From positions 744,001-808,000 of the forward strand of contig NZ_CP098518.1 in NCBI RefSeq assembly GCF_023703795.1: 64,000 nucleotides of DNA, given 5' to 3'. Source of the DNA: Haloplanus sp. HW8-1 (GTDB lineage Archaea; Halobacteriota; Halobacteria; Halobacteriales; Haloferacaceae). The notes beneath the pieces are model-generated. The model ran no database searches, was not told the origin of the DNA, and was given only the letters and a program-made list of their open reading frames with translations. Position 1 is the stretch's first letter. Each line of letters opens with the position of its first letter. This document shows, piece by piece, positions 1 through 7,833 of the stretch. A program made the translations under genes and the position numbers.

Positions 1-2
1 AA

Positions 3-152
3 GATAATAAGTGGACAGCGGGCGAAACGATTTCGTTTCGAATTGCTGTCGGAGGGTGTGACTTCAGAAAGCCTGAGAACTCTGAGTTAGACGTTCTAGT
101 AATACATACACCATCGAATAAAATATTGATTGAAGAACACTTTTCTGTTTGA
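3..152 (+). CDS. C-terminal tail of a type IV pilin-like protein (partial)
   Basis: The frame is open from the window edge to TGA at 150-152 and gives 49 residues. It includes a Trp-Thr-Ala-Gly-Glu turn and a strand ending in Val-Leu-Val-Ile-His-Thr-Pro-Ser. That pattern resembles the C-terminal beta-strands of haloarchaeal type IV pilins and archaellin-like proteins, where a WxAGD turn precedes a V-x-V-x-H-x-P-S strand. The signature N-terminus lies outside the window, so the family call rests on the tail alone. Third-position G+C is lower than in the rest of the window, as in the neighbouring accessory genes. It could instead be the tail of another secreted beta-rich protein. Confidence 0.45.
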   Translation, partial: DNKWTAGETISFRIAVGGCDFRKPENSELDVLVIHTPSNKILIEEHFSV

Positions 153-248
153 TTAACCGAGTTTCTGTATAGGTTCTTTATACTGAGCGACCCGGAGGGA
201 GCGAAGAATGGGTATGTGAACCCTTCTATGACACCCTATGTATGTTTG
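153..248. other. AT-rich spacer
   Basis: No coding frame is convincing here. The stretch is AT-rich and separates the pilin-like tail from the inverted-repeat element that begins at 249. Confidence 0.4.
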
Positions 249-334
249 CTATAGTAGCGATTGAAACTGGTTGCTCAACCGATCGGATGCCGTACTGCGA
301 TCCGCTGTGTAATGATGTTCAATCGCTACTATAG
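249..334. repeat. 86-bp element bounded by perfect 17-bp inverted repeats
   Basis: The left arm (249-265) reads CTATAGTAGCGATTGAA and the right arm (318-334) is its exact reverse complement, with 52 bp between. The interior has no convincing gene. The shape fits a miniature inverted-repeat element (MITE) or the paired ends of a lost insertion sequence. I see no clear flanking target duplication. The right arm overlaps the 3' end of the minus-strand membrane-protein gene and encodes its last codons and stop, so insertion may have reset that terminus. A bidirectional terminator is a weaker alternative, because the loop is long and there is no T-run. Confidence 0.6.
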
Positions 335-771
335 TGAGTTTGATTTCCCTGTTCTTCCATGCTACAGGCGTCACATGAACTCCCTGAACGGCTGTAGAGA
401 AGTCCTGCAAAGAACACGACACTTACGATACCGAAGAGGGGTCGTAACGGGTCGAAATACGTCATCAGTGCGGAGCTGCTGAACAAGGCGAGCAGAAACG
501 CATTACAGATTGGACAGCCGAATGCCAGAAATCCCACCACTGTTCCTGCAGTAGCTGTCTTCTCGTCATTGCGCTGGTTGTTGGTTCGTTGGAAGGTGTA
601 GACTCCCAAGAAGGCCGCAGTAGTGGTGAGAAAGAGATAATCCAGCGGCGTTCGTGGTACCTGCCGAATGTAGAGAGAATTCGGAATCAAGCCCGTGACA
701 ATCCCAAAGAGCACGAACGCACCGGCACTGATGGTTACTGCTTTCAGGTAACGTCTTGATGACGATCGCAT
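319..771 (-). CDS. Four-helix membrane protein with an intramembrane GCPxC motif
   Basis: This 150-residue protein has hydrophobic segments at about 10-30, 43-60, 74-98 and 108-126. A Gly-Cys-Pro-Ile-Cys motif (85-89) sits in the third helix and a C-terminal Cys-x2-Cys is at 133-136. Cysteine pairs placed like this in small membrane proteins suggest metal or thiol chemistry; that is inference, since I cannot name the family. The protein at 28489-29052 has a comparable CCGP motif in a matching helix. The last codons and stop come from the right arm of the inverted-repeat element, so the native C-terminus may be altered. A TATA-like TTTATT lies about 40 bp upstream of the ATG. Confidence 0.65.
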   Translation of the reverse strand: MRSSSRRYLKAVTISAGAFVLFGIVTGLIPNSLYIRQVPRTPLDYLFLTTTAAFLGVYTFQRTNNQRNDEKTATAGTVVGFLAFGCPICNAFLLALFSSSALMTYFDPLRPLFGIVSVVFFAGLLYSRSGSSCDACSMEEQGNQTHYSSD

Positions 772-885
772 TCCTCTCCCTGTTTCGATCTCCGGTCAAT
801 AAAGCAGACCGGCTCTTTGCTCGTTCGTAGAAAAGCTGATTCGGTTTCGTGGGAGCTCCGCGTTGTTGTTCATGGCAACGACACG

Positions 886-900
886 TTTGGTGTGACCAAA
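886..900. promoter_or_regulatory. Palindromic operator candidate TTTGGT-N3-ACCAAA
   Basis: A perfect 6-3-6 inverted repeat lies about 40 bp upstream of the HTH-membrane regulator start at 939. It is well placed for autoregulation near the promoter. Binding is inferred from symmetry and position only. Confidence 0.4.
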
Positions 901-938
901 TCGTCGCTTCTTTGCAGACGAACTCGTAATATGGGCAT

Positions 939-1580
939 ATGACGACGGGGGAAAATAGCCAGTCTGCAGCCCTCTTGGAGTTTTTCGCAGACGACTACTC
1001 TCGGGAAATCTTGCTCGCTGCTGATGAAACCCCCAAGACGGCGAAAGAGCTCAGTCAGCGATGTGATGCGTCGTTGGCGACAATCTACCGTCGTATCTCC
1101 ACCCTACAGGAACACGGTCTCGTCAGGGTCCATTCGACGATCGGTTCTGGTGGCGAACACAAACAACGGTTCGAGACGACAATCGAAACGCTCCACGTCG
1201 CCATTTCCGACGGTGAGCTCGAACTGTCCGTCGAAACACGGGACGAACTCGCCGACAACTTCACCAGACTCTGGAAGAATTTCCGCGAGAATATGATTAG
1301 CATCCCGATTATAGTAATAAAGCTGATCGCGCTCTCGCTGAGTCTCTCTGTTGCGTATCTTGCGTTCTATGCGTATCGCCGGAGTGAAAGCAGTCCGATG
1401 TTCTATGTTTCGATCGGGTTCGTCTTTATCGGAATTGGCGCGGTTTGTGAAGGACTCATTCTCAATACGTTCAACACCTCGCTATTTTCAGCCGCGCTCG
1501 TTCAAGCGGTACTCGTCTCTGTTGGGATGTTGCTGATTCTGCGATCTATTATGCTTGATCCAGAACAACAGAACATCTAG
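939..1580 (+). CDS. Membrane-bound winged-HTH regulator (HTH fused to three-helix domain)
   Basis: This 213-residue protein has a winged-helix domain at about 15-100 of the haloarchaeal ArsR/MarR-like type, with a recognition helix around SLATIYRRISTL. Three hydrophobic helices follow at about 120-145, 150-175 and 180-203. It is likely a one-component regulator tethered to the membrane. The same two modules are separate overlapping genes at 42672-43055 (HTH) and 42400-42675 (three-helix, DUF7521-like), so this is the fused form. A palindrome lies upstream at 886-900. The stop TAG is immediately followed, in the same frame, by a truncated transposase. The ligand is unknown. Confidence 0.75.
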   Translation: MTTGENSQSAALLEFFADDYSREILLAADETPKTAKELSQRCDASLATIYRRISTLQEHGLVRVHSTIGSGGEHKQRFETTIETLHVAISDGELELSVETRDELADNFTRLWKNFRENMISIPIIVIKLIALSLSLSVAYLAFYAYRRSESSPMFYVSIGFVFIGIGAVCEGLILNTFNTSLFSAALVQAVLVSVGMLLILRSIMLDPEQQNI

Positions 1581-2801
1581 CAGAACGCCTACAGTATCAT
1601 CAAAGCCCGGGACGCGGATGTCGCAGTCCCGCGGAACCCAGAACGCCATCTTCCATCTCACGGTGACGAAGAGGACGAATCGGACCCAGACGATCAAGCT
1701 GTCCTCAACGAAGCAGCAACAATTACGGAGCACGTCAGTCGCGTTGTCTTCCCGGCATTCTCACTGGATCGAGGTGAGGGCTGTGAGATTCACGAGAACG
1801 CTTACTGGGACTTACAGACGTATCTCGGACTTCGTGAGCGCCTCGCGGCCAACGAGGGCGCTCGGAGCTTCACCTACGAGTCGACTCGTGAGCGGACACC
1901 GTTAGGTCACTCCCATCGAGAACACATTCGTGACCTCTCAATCGCGAAGATCCGCGAGATGTACCGACAGGCCGTCAACAGGCTCCTGGGCGAAGTCGCG
2001 GAGACTGAGGAGTTCTTCCGAGCCGGAATCATCGCCATCGATATCACCGAAGCAGACCCTTTCACTGGTGATAGAACGGGCCACGAAGACGAAATCATCG
2101 GCACGAAGGAGAAAACTGACGAGTACGCCTACCAGTGGGCCACCGTCCAGTTAGTAGGGAATGCCGTGCCGATTGTGCTAGACGCACGGCCAGTTCGGAA
2201 GGGAGAGTCCCGCTTAGAAATCGTTGAGGACCTCTTGAATTCAGCCGAGGAGCTGGTTCACGTCGATAACGTACTGATGGACCGGGAGTTCGACAGCCAG
2301 CACGTCTTAGAGATGCTCAGCCAGCGTGGCCTGTCGTACGTCGTTCCCAAGCGGATGCAGACCAGCGAGAAAGCGCAGGCCAACCGGTTGCTCCAACGAG
2401 ATCGGGATCGATACGAGACCGACCGGAAGCTCCACCTCGGGAAGAACGAATGGCACGAGACGACGCTGATCTACCGCCGGAAAGAGAACACTGAGCACGA
2501 GGATCACCGGCAGTACTCGGTGTTTATGACGAATCGCAGTAGTGGGTTCCTTACCGAGTACGGCTATCGCTGGGAGATCGAAAGTGGCTACAAATCGATC
2601 AAGCGGTTCATGGCCGCAACGACGTCGAAAGACTTCGGTCTCCGGTTCTTTTACTTCGCGTTCGCGTGTCTGCTGTACTCGATCTGGCGAGCGGTGGACC
2701 TGCTTGTGCAGGTCGAATTGACTGGTGAATACGAACACTCGCCAATTGTGACGGCCGACAACACGCTGACGCTGTTGAAGAAGGAAACCGGAATCGGATA
2801 G
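1581..2801 (+). pseudogene. IS4-type transposase, 5'-truncated
   Basis: The frame is open right after the TAG of the upstream regulator and runs 406 codons, but its first ATG is at 1959, so the N-terminus is missing. DDE features are visible: the segment with Ile-Ala-Ile-Asp-Ile-Thr near 2030 holds the first catalytic Asp, Met-Asp-Arg-Glu-Phe near 2278 fits the second, and Tyr-Arg-Trp-Glu-Ile-Glu-Ser near 2570 fits the Y-x2-R-W-x-I-E signature of IS4-like enzymes. The junction at 1580/1581 looks like a deletion or insertion breakpoint that removed the start of the element. It is probably inactive unless an internal start is used. A second, more degenerate copy lies inverted at 3037-3586. Confidence 0.8.
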
Positions 2802-2950
2802 TGACGGGACTCTCCCCGTGGTAGCGCGGCGTCTGAGTGGCAACGCTACCGGAAGTCGCCGAAATTCGCGTATACGGTTGTCAGTTCAACAAGCATGGCC
2901 GTTTGGAGAGCAATCTGAGTTAGTTTCGGTTCACTGAATCGGCCGATACT

Positions 2951-3036
2951 ACGCATCACAGCCCCGCTAAACCCGCTGTGGTCTCAACTTCCACGGCACC
3001 CGTGGAAGAGACTACGCGAGTGGGGCTGTAATGCGT
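2951..3036. repeat. Palindromic junction between two inverted IS copies
   Basis: The outer arms 2951-2968 and 3019-3036 match as an inverted repeat at 16 of 18 positions (core CAGCCCC/GGGGCTG). An inner perfect 9-bp hairpin is formed by 2988-2996 and 3000-3008, with a 3-base loop. The structure sits between the end of the plus-strand transposase and the minus-strand remnant. It is therefore best read as the right ends of two copies facing each other. Confidence 0.6.
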
Positions 3037-3586
3037 GGGTCCAGCTGAATCGACGAGTGGACACTGCCCACTGGGAGGCGTATCCGTCGGTCTGCTCTTA
3101 CGTCTCGATGCTTTCGGCGTCGTGGCCCGTTCTATCACCGGTGGGCGAATCTACTTCGGTGATATCGATGGCGATGATTCCGGCTCGGACGAACTCTCTA
3201 TCTCCGTGACTTCGCTCAGGAGTCTGATGGCCCGTCGGTACATCTCGTGAATCTCTGATACCGAGGGATCGCGAATATACTCGCGGTGGGCGTGACCCAA
3301 CGGCGTCCGGTTTCGAGTCGATTCGTAGGTGAAGCTACGAGCACCCTGATTAGTGGCTAGGTTCTCACGGATCCCCTCTGCAAGCCCCAGTAGGCCACTC
3401 CGAGACCGTGCGAACGTCCGATTCTATTCCTCCTGTTGATGTCCGATCGTAGAACGGCGTTGAAGCGAACGCTGGCCACTCGATATGCGAGTGTCGGGCG
3501 ATCCGTCGAAAGACGGTTCGGCGCGATCTATGGCTTGAAAACACGTCTGTAACCGAGTGATCAGGACGGCACAAACGATTCGACAT
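3037..3586 (-). pseudogene. Second, inverted and degenerate copy of the same transposase
   Basis: Reverse-complemented, 3037-3350 matches the plus-strand transposase around 1860-2150: both encode a Thr-Tyr-Glu-Ser-Thr-Arg stretch, then Gly-His-x-His-Arg-Glu and a Met-Tyr-Arg-x-Ala segment, followed by a Tyr-Ala-x-Gln-Trp-Ala-like stretch. The copy carries frameshifts, in-frame stops and internal deletions. Its 5' part (ATG at 3586) keeps an N-terminal region of about 50 codons that the first copy lacks. The C-terminal half of the gene is gone. It is a dead element. Together the two copies suggest an inverted double insertion followed by deletions. Confidence 0.7.
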
Positions 3587-3748
3587 TTACCAATACGAAT
3601 GTGCCGGGATGGAACGGGACTACAAGACCACCAGAAGACCCCTATGGCACTTTCCCGCAGAATCTACGGCTGAAATGCTATGGCGAGAACAGCAGCGATC
3701 CCCCACGATCAAAGGCTTTTAGTGACAAACCGAGTATTATCGATTTGT

Positions 3749-3859
3749 ATGACGAGCTCGCTACTCGGGAAGATCACGGATACGCTGTTCGGAACTCAGT
3801 CGGATCCAGACGGCGACTGCTGTGGCGTCGAGATCGAAGAAGTCGACGACGGGGAATAA
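3749..3859 (+). CDS. 36-residue Cys-Cys mini-protein ahead of arsR
   Basis: ATG at 3749 and TAA at 3857-3859 give 36 residues with an Asp-Gly-Asp-Cys-Cys-Gly-Val-Glu-Ile-Glu core and an acidic end. A TATA-like GCTTTTAG lies about 35 bp upstream, and the gene stops 6 bp before the ArsR start, so it is the first gene of the arsR-permease operon. Vicinal cysteines bind As(III) and soft metals in many proteins, so a chaperone or sensor role is plausible but unproven. The small size leaves some chance that it is not translated. Confidence 0.55.
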   Translation: MTSSLLGKITDTLFGTQSDPDGDCCGVEIEEVDDGE

Positions 3860-3865
3860 CGAAAC

Positions 3866-4246
3866 ATGGCTGATTCGGTTCCAGAATCAACACGACAGAC
3901 CCTTGATCGCCTCTACGATGATCCGGAAGACCGTCTCACGTCGCTGTTCGAACTGACACCCGACGACACGGAGATCGAAGCGACGCAAGCGGTCTTCAAA
4001 GCCCTCTCGAACGAGCACCGGATCCGAATCCTCGAAGCGCTCAGAGACGGGGAACTGTGTGCCTGTGAAATCCAGGTCGTTCTCGATGCACCCCAGTCGA
4101 CCGTCGCGAGCCACCTCCGTGAACTCAAAGACGCCGGACTCGTCAACACGCGTCGACAGGGAAAGTGGACGTATTACCGCATCGGTGATACGGCAGTCCT
4201 CCAGTTGCTCGATATCGCGACCGCACTTGCGGAGGAGACAGCGTGA
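3866..4246 (+). CDS. ArsR-family metalloregulator
   Basis: This 126-residue protein has a winged-HTH core at about 40-120. The Glu-Leu-Cys-Ala-Cys-Glu motif at 63-68 matches the ELCxC(D/E)L metalloid site at the start of the recognition region in classical ArsR/SmtB proteins, where As(III) or Sb(III) binding releases DNA. An N-terminal extension of about 35 residues precedes the core. It overlaps the downstream permease by 4 bp (GTGA), which implies coupled translation. It is expected to repress its own operon. Confidence 0.88.
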   Translation: MADSVPESTRQTLDRLYDDPEDRLTSLFELTPDDTEIEATQAVFKALSNEHRIRILEALRDGELCACEIQVVLDAPQSTVASHLRELKDAGLVNTRRQGKWTYYRIGDTAVLQLLDIATALAEETA

Positions 4247-5193
4247 TTCCGTCGGGTATCGAGACGGCGTTGCTCGATTCCTGGAACTACTTCCTCCATC
4301 TGGTGACGATTCTCGCTCCGCTGTTCATCGGGGCCTCGTTCCTCGTTGGGCTCGTCGAGGAGTATCTGCCGCCCGAGAAGGTCGAGGCGATGCTCCGGAA
4401 GCGAAATCGCGGGAGCGGGAACGTCGCAGCGGCGGGGCTGGGTGCCGTGACGCCGTTTTGCTCGTGTTCGACCGTTCCAGTCCTTGCCGGGTTGCTCGGT
4501 GCTGGTGCCCCGCTCGGACTGTCGTTTTCGTTCCTGCTGGCGTCTCCCATCGTCAACGAGATCGCGGCGTTCCTGTTGTTGGGACTGTTCGGTGTGGAAA
4601 TCACGGCGATCTATCTCGTCTCCGCACTGGTCGCCGCGATCGTCGGCGGGGTCGTTATCGACACGTTCGATCTCGGTCACTTGGTCAAGGACGTGCGGAT
4701 CACGACGAACGATCGAACAGTCGCGACGGACGGGGGAATCGCATCGTGTTCGTGCTCAAGTAGTGTCCAGACGACGAAGAGCCACCGCGAACACGTTGAA
4801 ACCGCTGCCGGGGGTGCGTGGTCGTTCTTCAAGGATACGTTCCCGTATCTACTGCTCGGGATGACGCTCGGTGCGCTGATTCACGGAGCAGTTCCTGCTT
4901 CGTGGCTCCAGCAAGTCGCCGGAAACCCGCTGGCGGTCCCGTTGGCCGCACTCGCAGGCGCACCGCTGTACGTCAGTATGGCAGGAATGCTCGGCATCGC
5001 TGCCCCACTCGTCGACCAAGGCGTTCCGATTGGGACCGTCATCGCGTTCGTCGTCGGTGGTGCAGGAGTCAGTATTCCGAACCTGATTCTTCTCAACAAA
5101 CTCTTCGAGCGGAAACTCCTCGTTGTCTATGCCGTGACTGTCGTCACGATCGGGACGGTCCTCGGTTACGGGGTGAACTTCCTCTTCGTCTGA
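4243..5193 (+). CDS. ArsP/DUF318-type permease
   Basis: The GTG start at 4243 overlaps the arsR stop. The 316-residue protein has about eight hydrophobic helices and the family-defining Thr-Pro-Phe-Cys-Ser-Cys-Ser-Thr motif at 70-77. ArsP members of this family export trivalent organoarsenicals such as methylarsenite through such cysteines; other members are uncharacterised permeases. A cytoplasmic loop carries an extra Cys-Ser-Cys (169-171) in a Ser-rich stretch. Position behind arsR and a Cys-Cys peptide supports metalloid efflux. Whether the substrate is methylarsenite, arsenite or another soft metal cannot be told. Confidence 0.85.
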   Translation: MIPSGIETALLDSWNYFLHLVTILAPLFIGASFLVGLVEEYLPPEKVEAMLRKRNRGSGNVAAAGLGAVTPFCSCSTVPVLAGLLGAGAPLGLSFSFLLASPIVNEIAAFLLLGLFGVEITAIYLVSALVAAIVGGVVIDTFDLGHLVKDVRITTNDRTVATDGGIASCSCSSSVQTTKSHREHVETAAGGAWSFFKDTFPYLLLGMTLGALIHGAVPASWLQQVAGNPLAVPLAALAGAPLYVSMAGMLGIAAPLVDQGVPIGTVIAFVVGGAGVSIPNLILLNKLFERKLLVVYAVTVVTIGTVLGYGVNFLFV

Positions 5194-5327
5194 TCGAATG
5201 ACGCGACGGTCGAATTTTCCAACGACTTCAGCAGATAGAACCGTTTGGGGCTTCGTAACGCAACCGACAAAGGAGAGTGTGTGTGTGTCGATGCGAAATC
5301 CTCCAACCCGCGCGACGGCCCACGTAC

Positions 5328-5771
5328 TCAGATCTGGGGTTCAACTCCGTCGAAGAGGTCGGTCACGCGTCGTTCGATCTCGTCGCGGATGCGACCGACC
5401 TCAGCAGCCGACTTCCCGTCCGGGTCGTCAAGGTTCCAGTCGCGGTTCTCGCCCGCCCATCCCGCGGGACAGACGCCGTCGGTCGAACAGCCCATCGTGA
5501 TGACGTAATCGCTTTCCTGTGTCTCCTCGAACGTGATCTCCCGTGGGGTCCGCCCCGAGAGATCGATTCCCACTGCGTGCATCGCCCGGACGACCTGGTC
5601 GTGGACGTGGTCGGCAGGTCGCGTTCCGCCAGTGATGAGTTCGATTGCGTCCTTAAGTCCTCGCTGTTCGACTTCTCGCTGTGCGAACGCGTAGGCCATC
5701 TGCGAGCGGCCTGCGTTCTGCACGCAGACGAAGGCGATTCTCAACGGATCGGATTCTGTGTTCTCAGTCAT
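5328..5771 (-). CDS. arsC: Arsenate reductase, low-molecular-weight phosphatase fold
   Basis: This 147-residue protein opens with the P-loop Cys-Val-Gln-Asn-Ala-Gly-Arg-Ser (catalytic Cys16). Cys95 and Cys101 lie in a Met-Gly-Cys-x5-Cys segment, followed by Asp-Trp-x-Leu-Asp-Asp-Pro, the general-acid loop. The three cysteines match the thioredoxin-coupled ArsC mechanism, in which arsenate is bound by the first Cys and a disulfide relay runs through the other two. It is the last gene of the minus-strand operon and overlaps its paralogue by 4 bp. Arsenite produced here would be exported by the ACR3 pump encoded upstream. Confidence 0.87.
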   Translation of the reverse strand: MTENTESDPLRIAFVCVQNAGRSQMAYAFAQREVEQRGLKDAIELITGGTRPADHVHDQVVRAMHAVGIDLSGRTPREITFEETQESDYVITMGCSTDGVCPAGWAGENRDWNLDDPDGKSAAEVGRIRDEIERRVTDLFDGVEPQI

Positions 5772-6232
5772 ATGTTGTGTAGTGTGCGACGCTCCGCCCG
5801 TGTCGGCAGATCGTCGAAGAGTTCGATCACCTGCTGTTCGATTTCGGTACTGATCGCCCAGACCGACTCCCGATCGGAGCCTACTGGGTCGACGAGCCCC
5901 CAGTCTCGAACGACGACCCCGGGTGGAATGCCCTCAATCGACAGTTCACAGCCCATCAATACGACAAACTCGCACGCCTCAAGCGCATCACGGGTGATCT
6001 TCGTCGGTGACCGGTCGGATAAGTCGTAGCCTTTCTCAGCCATCACCTCTATGACGCTCGGATGGATCGCGTCAGCGGGATCGGTCCCACCAGAAACGAC
6101 CTCGATGTCACTTCGATTCTGAACCTGAACTTGGGTTTCGGCGAGCGCGGCGGCGATCTGACTCCGGCCTGCGTTTTCGACGCAGACGAACCCGAGGCGA
6201 ATCGGATCGGGGATGTCTGTGTGTGGTGCCAT
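5768..6232 (-). CDS. ArsC-like LMW phosphatase lacking the third cysteine
   Basis: This 154-residue paralogue of the downstream ArsC has the P-loop Cys-Val-Glu-Asn-Ala-Gly-Arg-Ser (Cys17), Cys95 in Met-Gly-Cys and the Asp-Trp-Gly-Leu-Val-Asp-Pro loop. The position of the resolving cysteine is Ile/Pro (GIPPG). The standard three-Cys relay is thus incomplete, so the protein may use another thiol or act as a phosphatase, a decoy or a partner of the true ArsC. It begins 15 bp after the acr3 stop and overlaps the next gene. Catalysis is not predicted with confidence. Confidence 0.78.
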   Translation of the reverse strand: MAPHTDIPDPIRLGFVCVENAGRSQIAAALAETQVQVQNRSDIEVVSGGTDPADAIHPSVIEVMAEKGYDLSDRSPTKITRDALEACEFVVLMGCELSIEGIPPGVVVRDWGLVDPVGSDRESVWAISTEIEQQVIELFDDLPTRAERRTLHNI

Positions 6233-6247
6233 CGGTGTGTCCTCTCG

Positions 6248-7414
6248 TCAGTCGTCTTCGGCGGGCGGTGTGGAAGAAGACGTGCCGAGCTGTCCGGTCG
6301 TGGCACCACTCCAGTCGAACTTGTGCTGGAAGTACAGGGCGAGGTTGACCAGCGCCAACAGGACAGGCACCTCGATGAGCGGGCCGACGACGGTCGTGAA
6401 CGCGACACCGGAGCCGACACCGAACACCGCGACGGCGACCGCGATCGCGAGCTCGAAGTTGTTCGAGGCGGCGGTGAACCCGATGGCCGTCGTGGTCGAG
6501 TAGTCCGCGCCGATGCCCTTGCCCATCCCGAAGCTCACGAGGAACATCACCACGAAGTAGATCGTCAGCGGGACGGCGATCAGGAGCACGTCACCGGGCG
6601 AGGCGACGATGTTCTCGCCTTGCGTGGCGAACATCACGATAACCGTAAAGAGGAGCGCGACGAGTGTGAGTGGGTCGATCTTCGGGACCAAGGTCTCGTC
6701 GTACCACTCCTGGCCTTTGGTACGTGTGCCGACGTACCGCGTCAGGAATCCGCCGACGAAGGGGATGCCGAGGAAGATAACGATCGCCTGGAACACCTGG
6801 ATCGGCGTCACGTTGAACGCCTCGATGCCCGCGACGAGCGTCTCCGTCCCGAGCAGTGGCGGGAGGAACAGCCCGAAGAACCAGACGTAGACACCATACG
6901 TGATGATCTGGAAGAGGCTGTTGAACGCCACCAGCCCGGTAACGTACTCGGTCGAGCCCTCTGCGAGTTCGTTCCAAACGAGCACCATCGCGATGCAGCG
7001 GGCCATCCCGATGAACACGAGCCCGAGGAAGAACTCCGGGCGAGCAGGCAGGCCGGGAACCAGTCCGCTGAAGAAGATCACGGCGAGTCCGAACATGAGC
7101 GTCGGGCCGATCAGCCAGTTCTGGACGAGGCTCAACCCGAGGACGCGCCAGTTGCTGAACACTGCGCGAAGTTGCGAGTAATCGGCCTTCGCCAGCGGCG
7201 GATACATCATAGCGATGAGCCCGATTTCGACGAGGTGGAAGTCCTGTATCGGCTGGGTTACCGACGGGGCGACGAATCCGAGTCCCACGCCGACGGCCAT
7301 CGCACCGAGGATCCAGACGGTGAGGTACTTATCGAGGAAGTCCATCGACCGCGGGTCGCCACAGCTCTCACAGTCGCAGTTCGAGCCGTGGTCGTGGGCC
7401 TCGACGTTACTCAT
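6248..7414 (-). CDS. acr3: ACR3-family arsenite efflux permease
   Basis: This 388-residue protein has ten predicted helices, typical of ACR3 (bile acid/arsenite/riboflavin superfamily), which exports As(OH)3 using the membrane potential. The conserved family cysteine lies in the helix reading Gly-Met-Ala-Arg-Cys-Ile-Ala-Met. The first 20 residues are unusual: His-Asp-His-Gly is followed by cysteines at 13, 15 and 18, a soft-metal-binding look absent from most ACR3 proteins. It overlaps arsR by 8 bp upstream, and ArsC-like genes follow, giving a complete arsenate-to-arsenite-to-export operon. Confidence 0.92.
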   Translation of the reverse strand: MSNVEAHDHGSNCDCESCGDPRSMDFLDKYLTVWILGAMAVGVGLGFVAPSVTQPIQDFHLVEIGLIAMMYPPLAKADYSQLRAVFSNWRVLGLSLVQNWLIGPTLMFGLAVIFFSGLVPGLPARPEFFLGLVFIGMARCIAMVLVWNELAEGSTEYVTGLVAFNSLFQIITYGVYVWFFGLFLPPLLGTETLVAGIEAFNVTPIQVFQAIVIFLGIPFVGGFLTRYVGTRTKGQEWYDETLVPKIDPLTLVALLFTVIVMFATQGENIVASPGDVLLIAVPLTIYFVVMFLVSFGMGKGIGADYSTTTAIGFTAASNNFELAIAVAVAVFGVGSGVAFTTVVGPLIEVPVLLALVNLALYFQHKFDWSGATTGQLGTSSSTPPAEDD

Positions 7415-7805
7415 CGCTCACACTCCCCTCGAGGACGGTGACGAGCGCGACAGCCCGGTTAGTAGCACGGTACTTCTTCCACCGGCCATCCTTGCGGCCC
7501 TCGACTAGTCCTGCCTCGACGAGTTTCGAGAGCGCGTGGCTGAGCCCGCTCTCGGTCACGTCGACGACCGCATTCAGTTCACAGACACAGAGTTCTTCTT
7601 GTGCGGCAACGAGCACACGGACCAGGGTGTATCGTGTCTCGTTGGAGAGTGCAGAGAGCACATCGAGTTCAGTGTTCACCTGTGGTGTCCCGAGTGCTGC
7701 TTCGAGGGTGCTGAGTTCGTCGAGGCGGCGCTCGACATCCTCGTTGCGACACTCCCCGAGTTCGTCATCGAGATAGCGTCGAAGTCGTTCTGTAGTTTGC
7801 CCCAT
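7407..7805 (-). CDS. arsR: ArsR-family repressor of the acr3 operon
   Basis: This 132-residue winged-HTH protein has Glu-Leu-Cys-Val-Cys-Glu at 71-76, the metalloid-sensing motif. It is the first gene of the minus-strand operon and overlaps acr3 by 8 bp. A palindrome AATTGA-N8-TCAATT (7814-7833) lies just upstream of the start and over the likely TATA region, as expected for autorepression. It differs from the 3866-4246 ArsR in its N-terminal extension, so the two probably recognise different operators or ligands. Confidence 0.9.
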   Translation of the reverse strand: MGQTTERLRRYLDDELGECRNEDVERRLDELSTLEAALGTPQVNTELDVLSALSNETRYTLVRVLVAAQEELCVCELNAVVDVTESGLSHALSKLVEAGLVEGRKDGRWKKYRATNRAVALVTVLEGSVSDE

Positions 7806-7813
7806 CGATATTG

Positions 7814-7833
7814 AATTGAGTAGATCTTCAATT
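7814..7833. promoter_or_regulatory. Candidate ArsR operator
   Basis: A perfect inverted repeat AATTGA-N8-TCAATT starts 9 bp upstream of the arsR start codon and overlaps the AT-rich promoter (CTATTAAT on the minus strand). Location and symmetry fit an ArsR dimer site. The exact sequence has no known match that I can cite. Confidence 0.55.

Noticed and set aside
3601-3873. Plus-strand frame of 90 codons before arsR
   Set aside because: It overlaps the better-supported Cys-Cys mini-gene at 3749-3859 in another frame and becomes Arg-rich and unnatural at its end.
3749-7805. Arsenite methyltransferase or ArsA ATPase in the ars island
   Set aside because: All frames between the two operons were read; no such protein is present, so methylation and ArsA-driven efflux have no support here.
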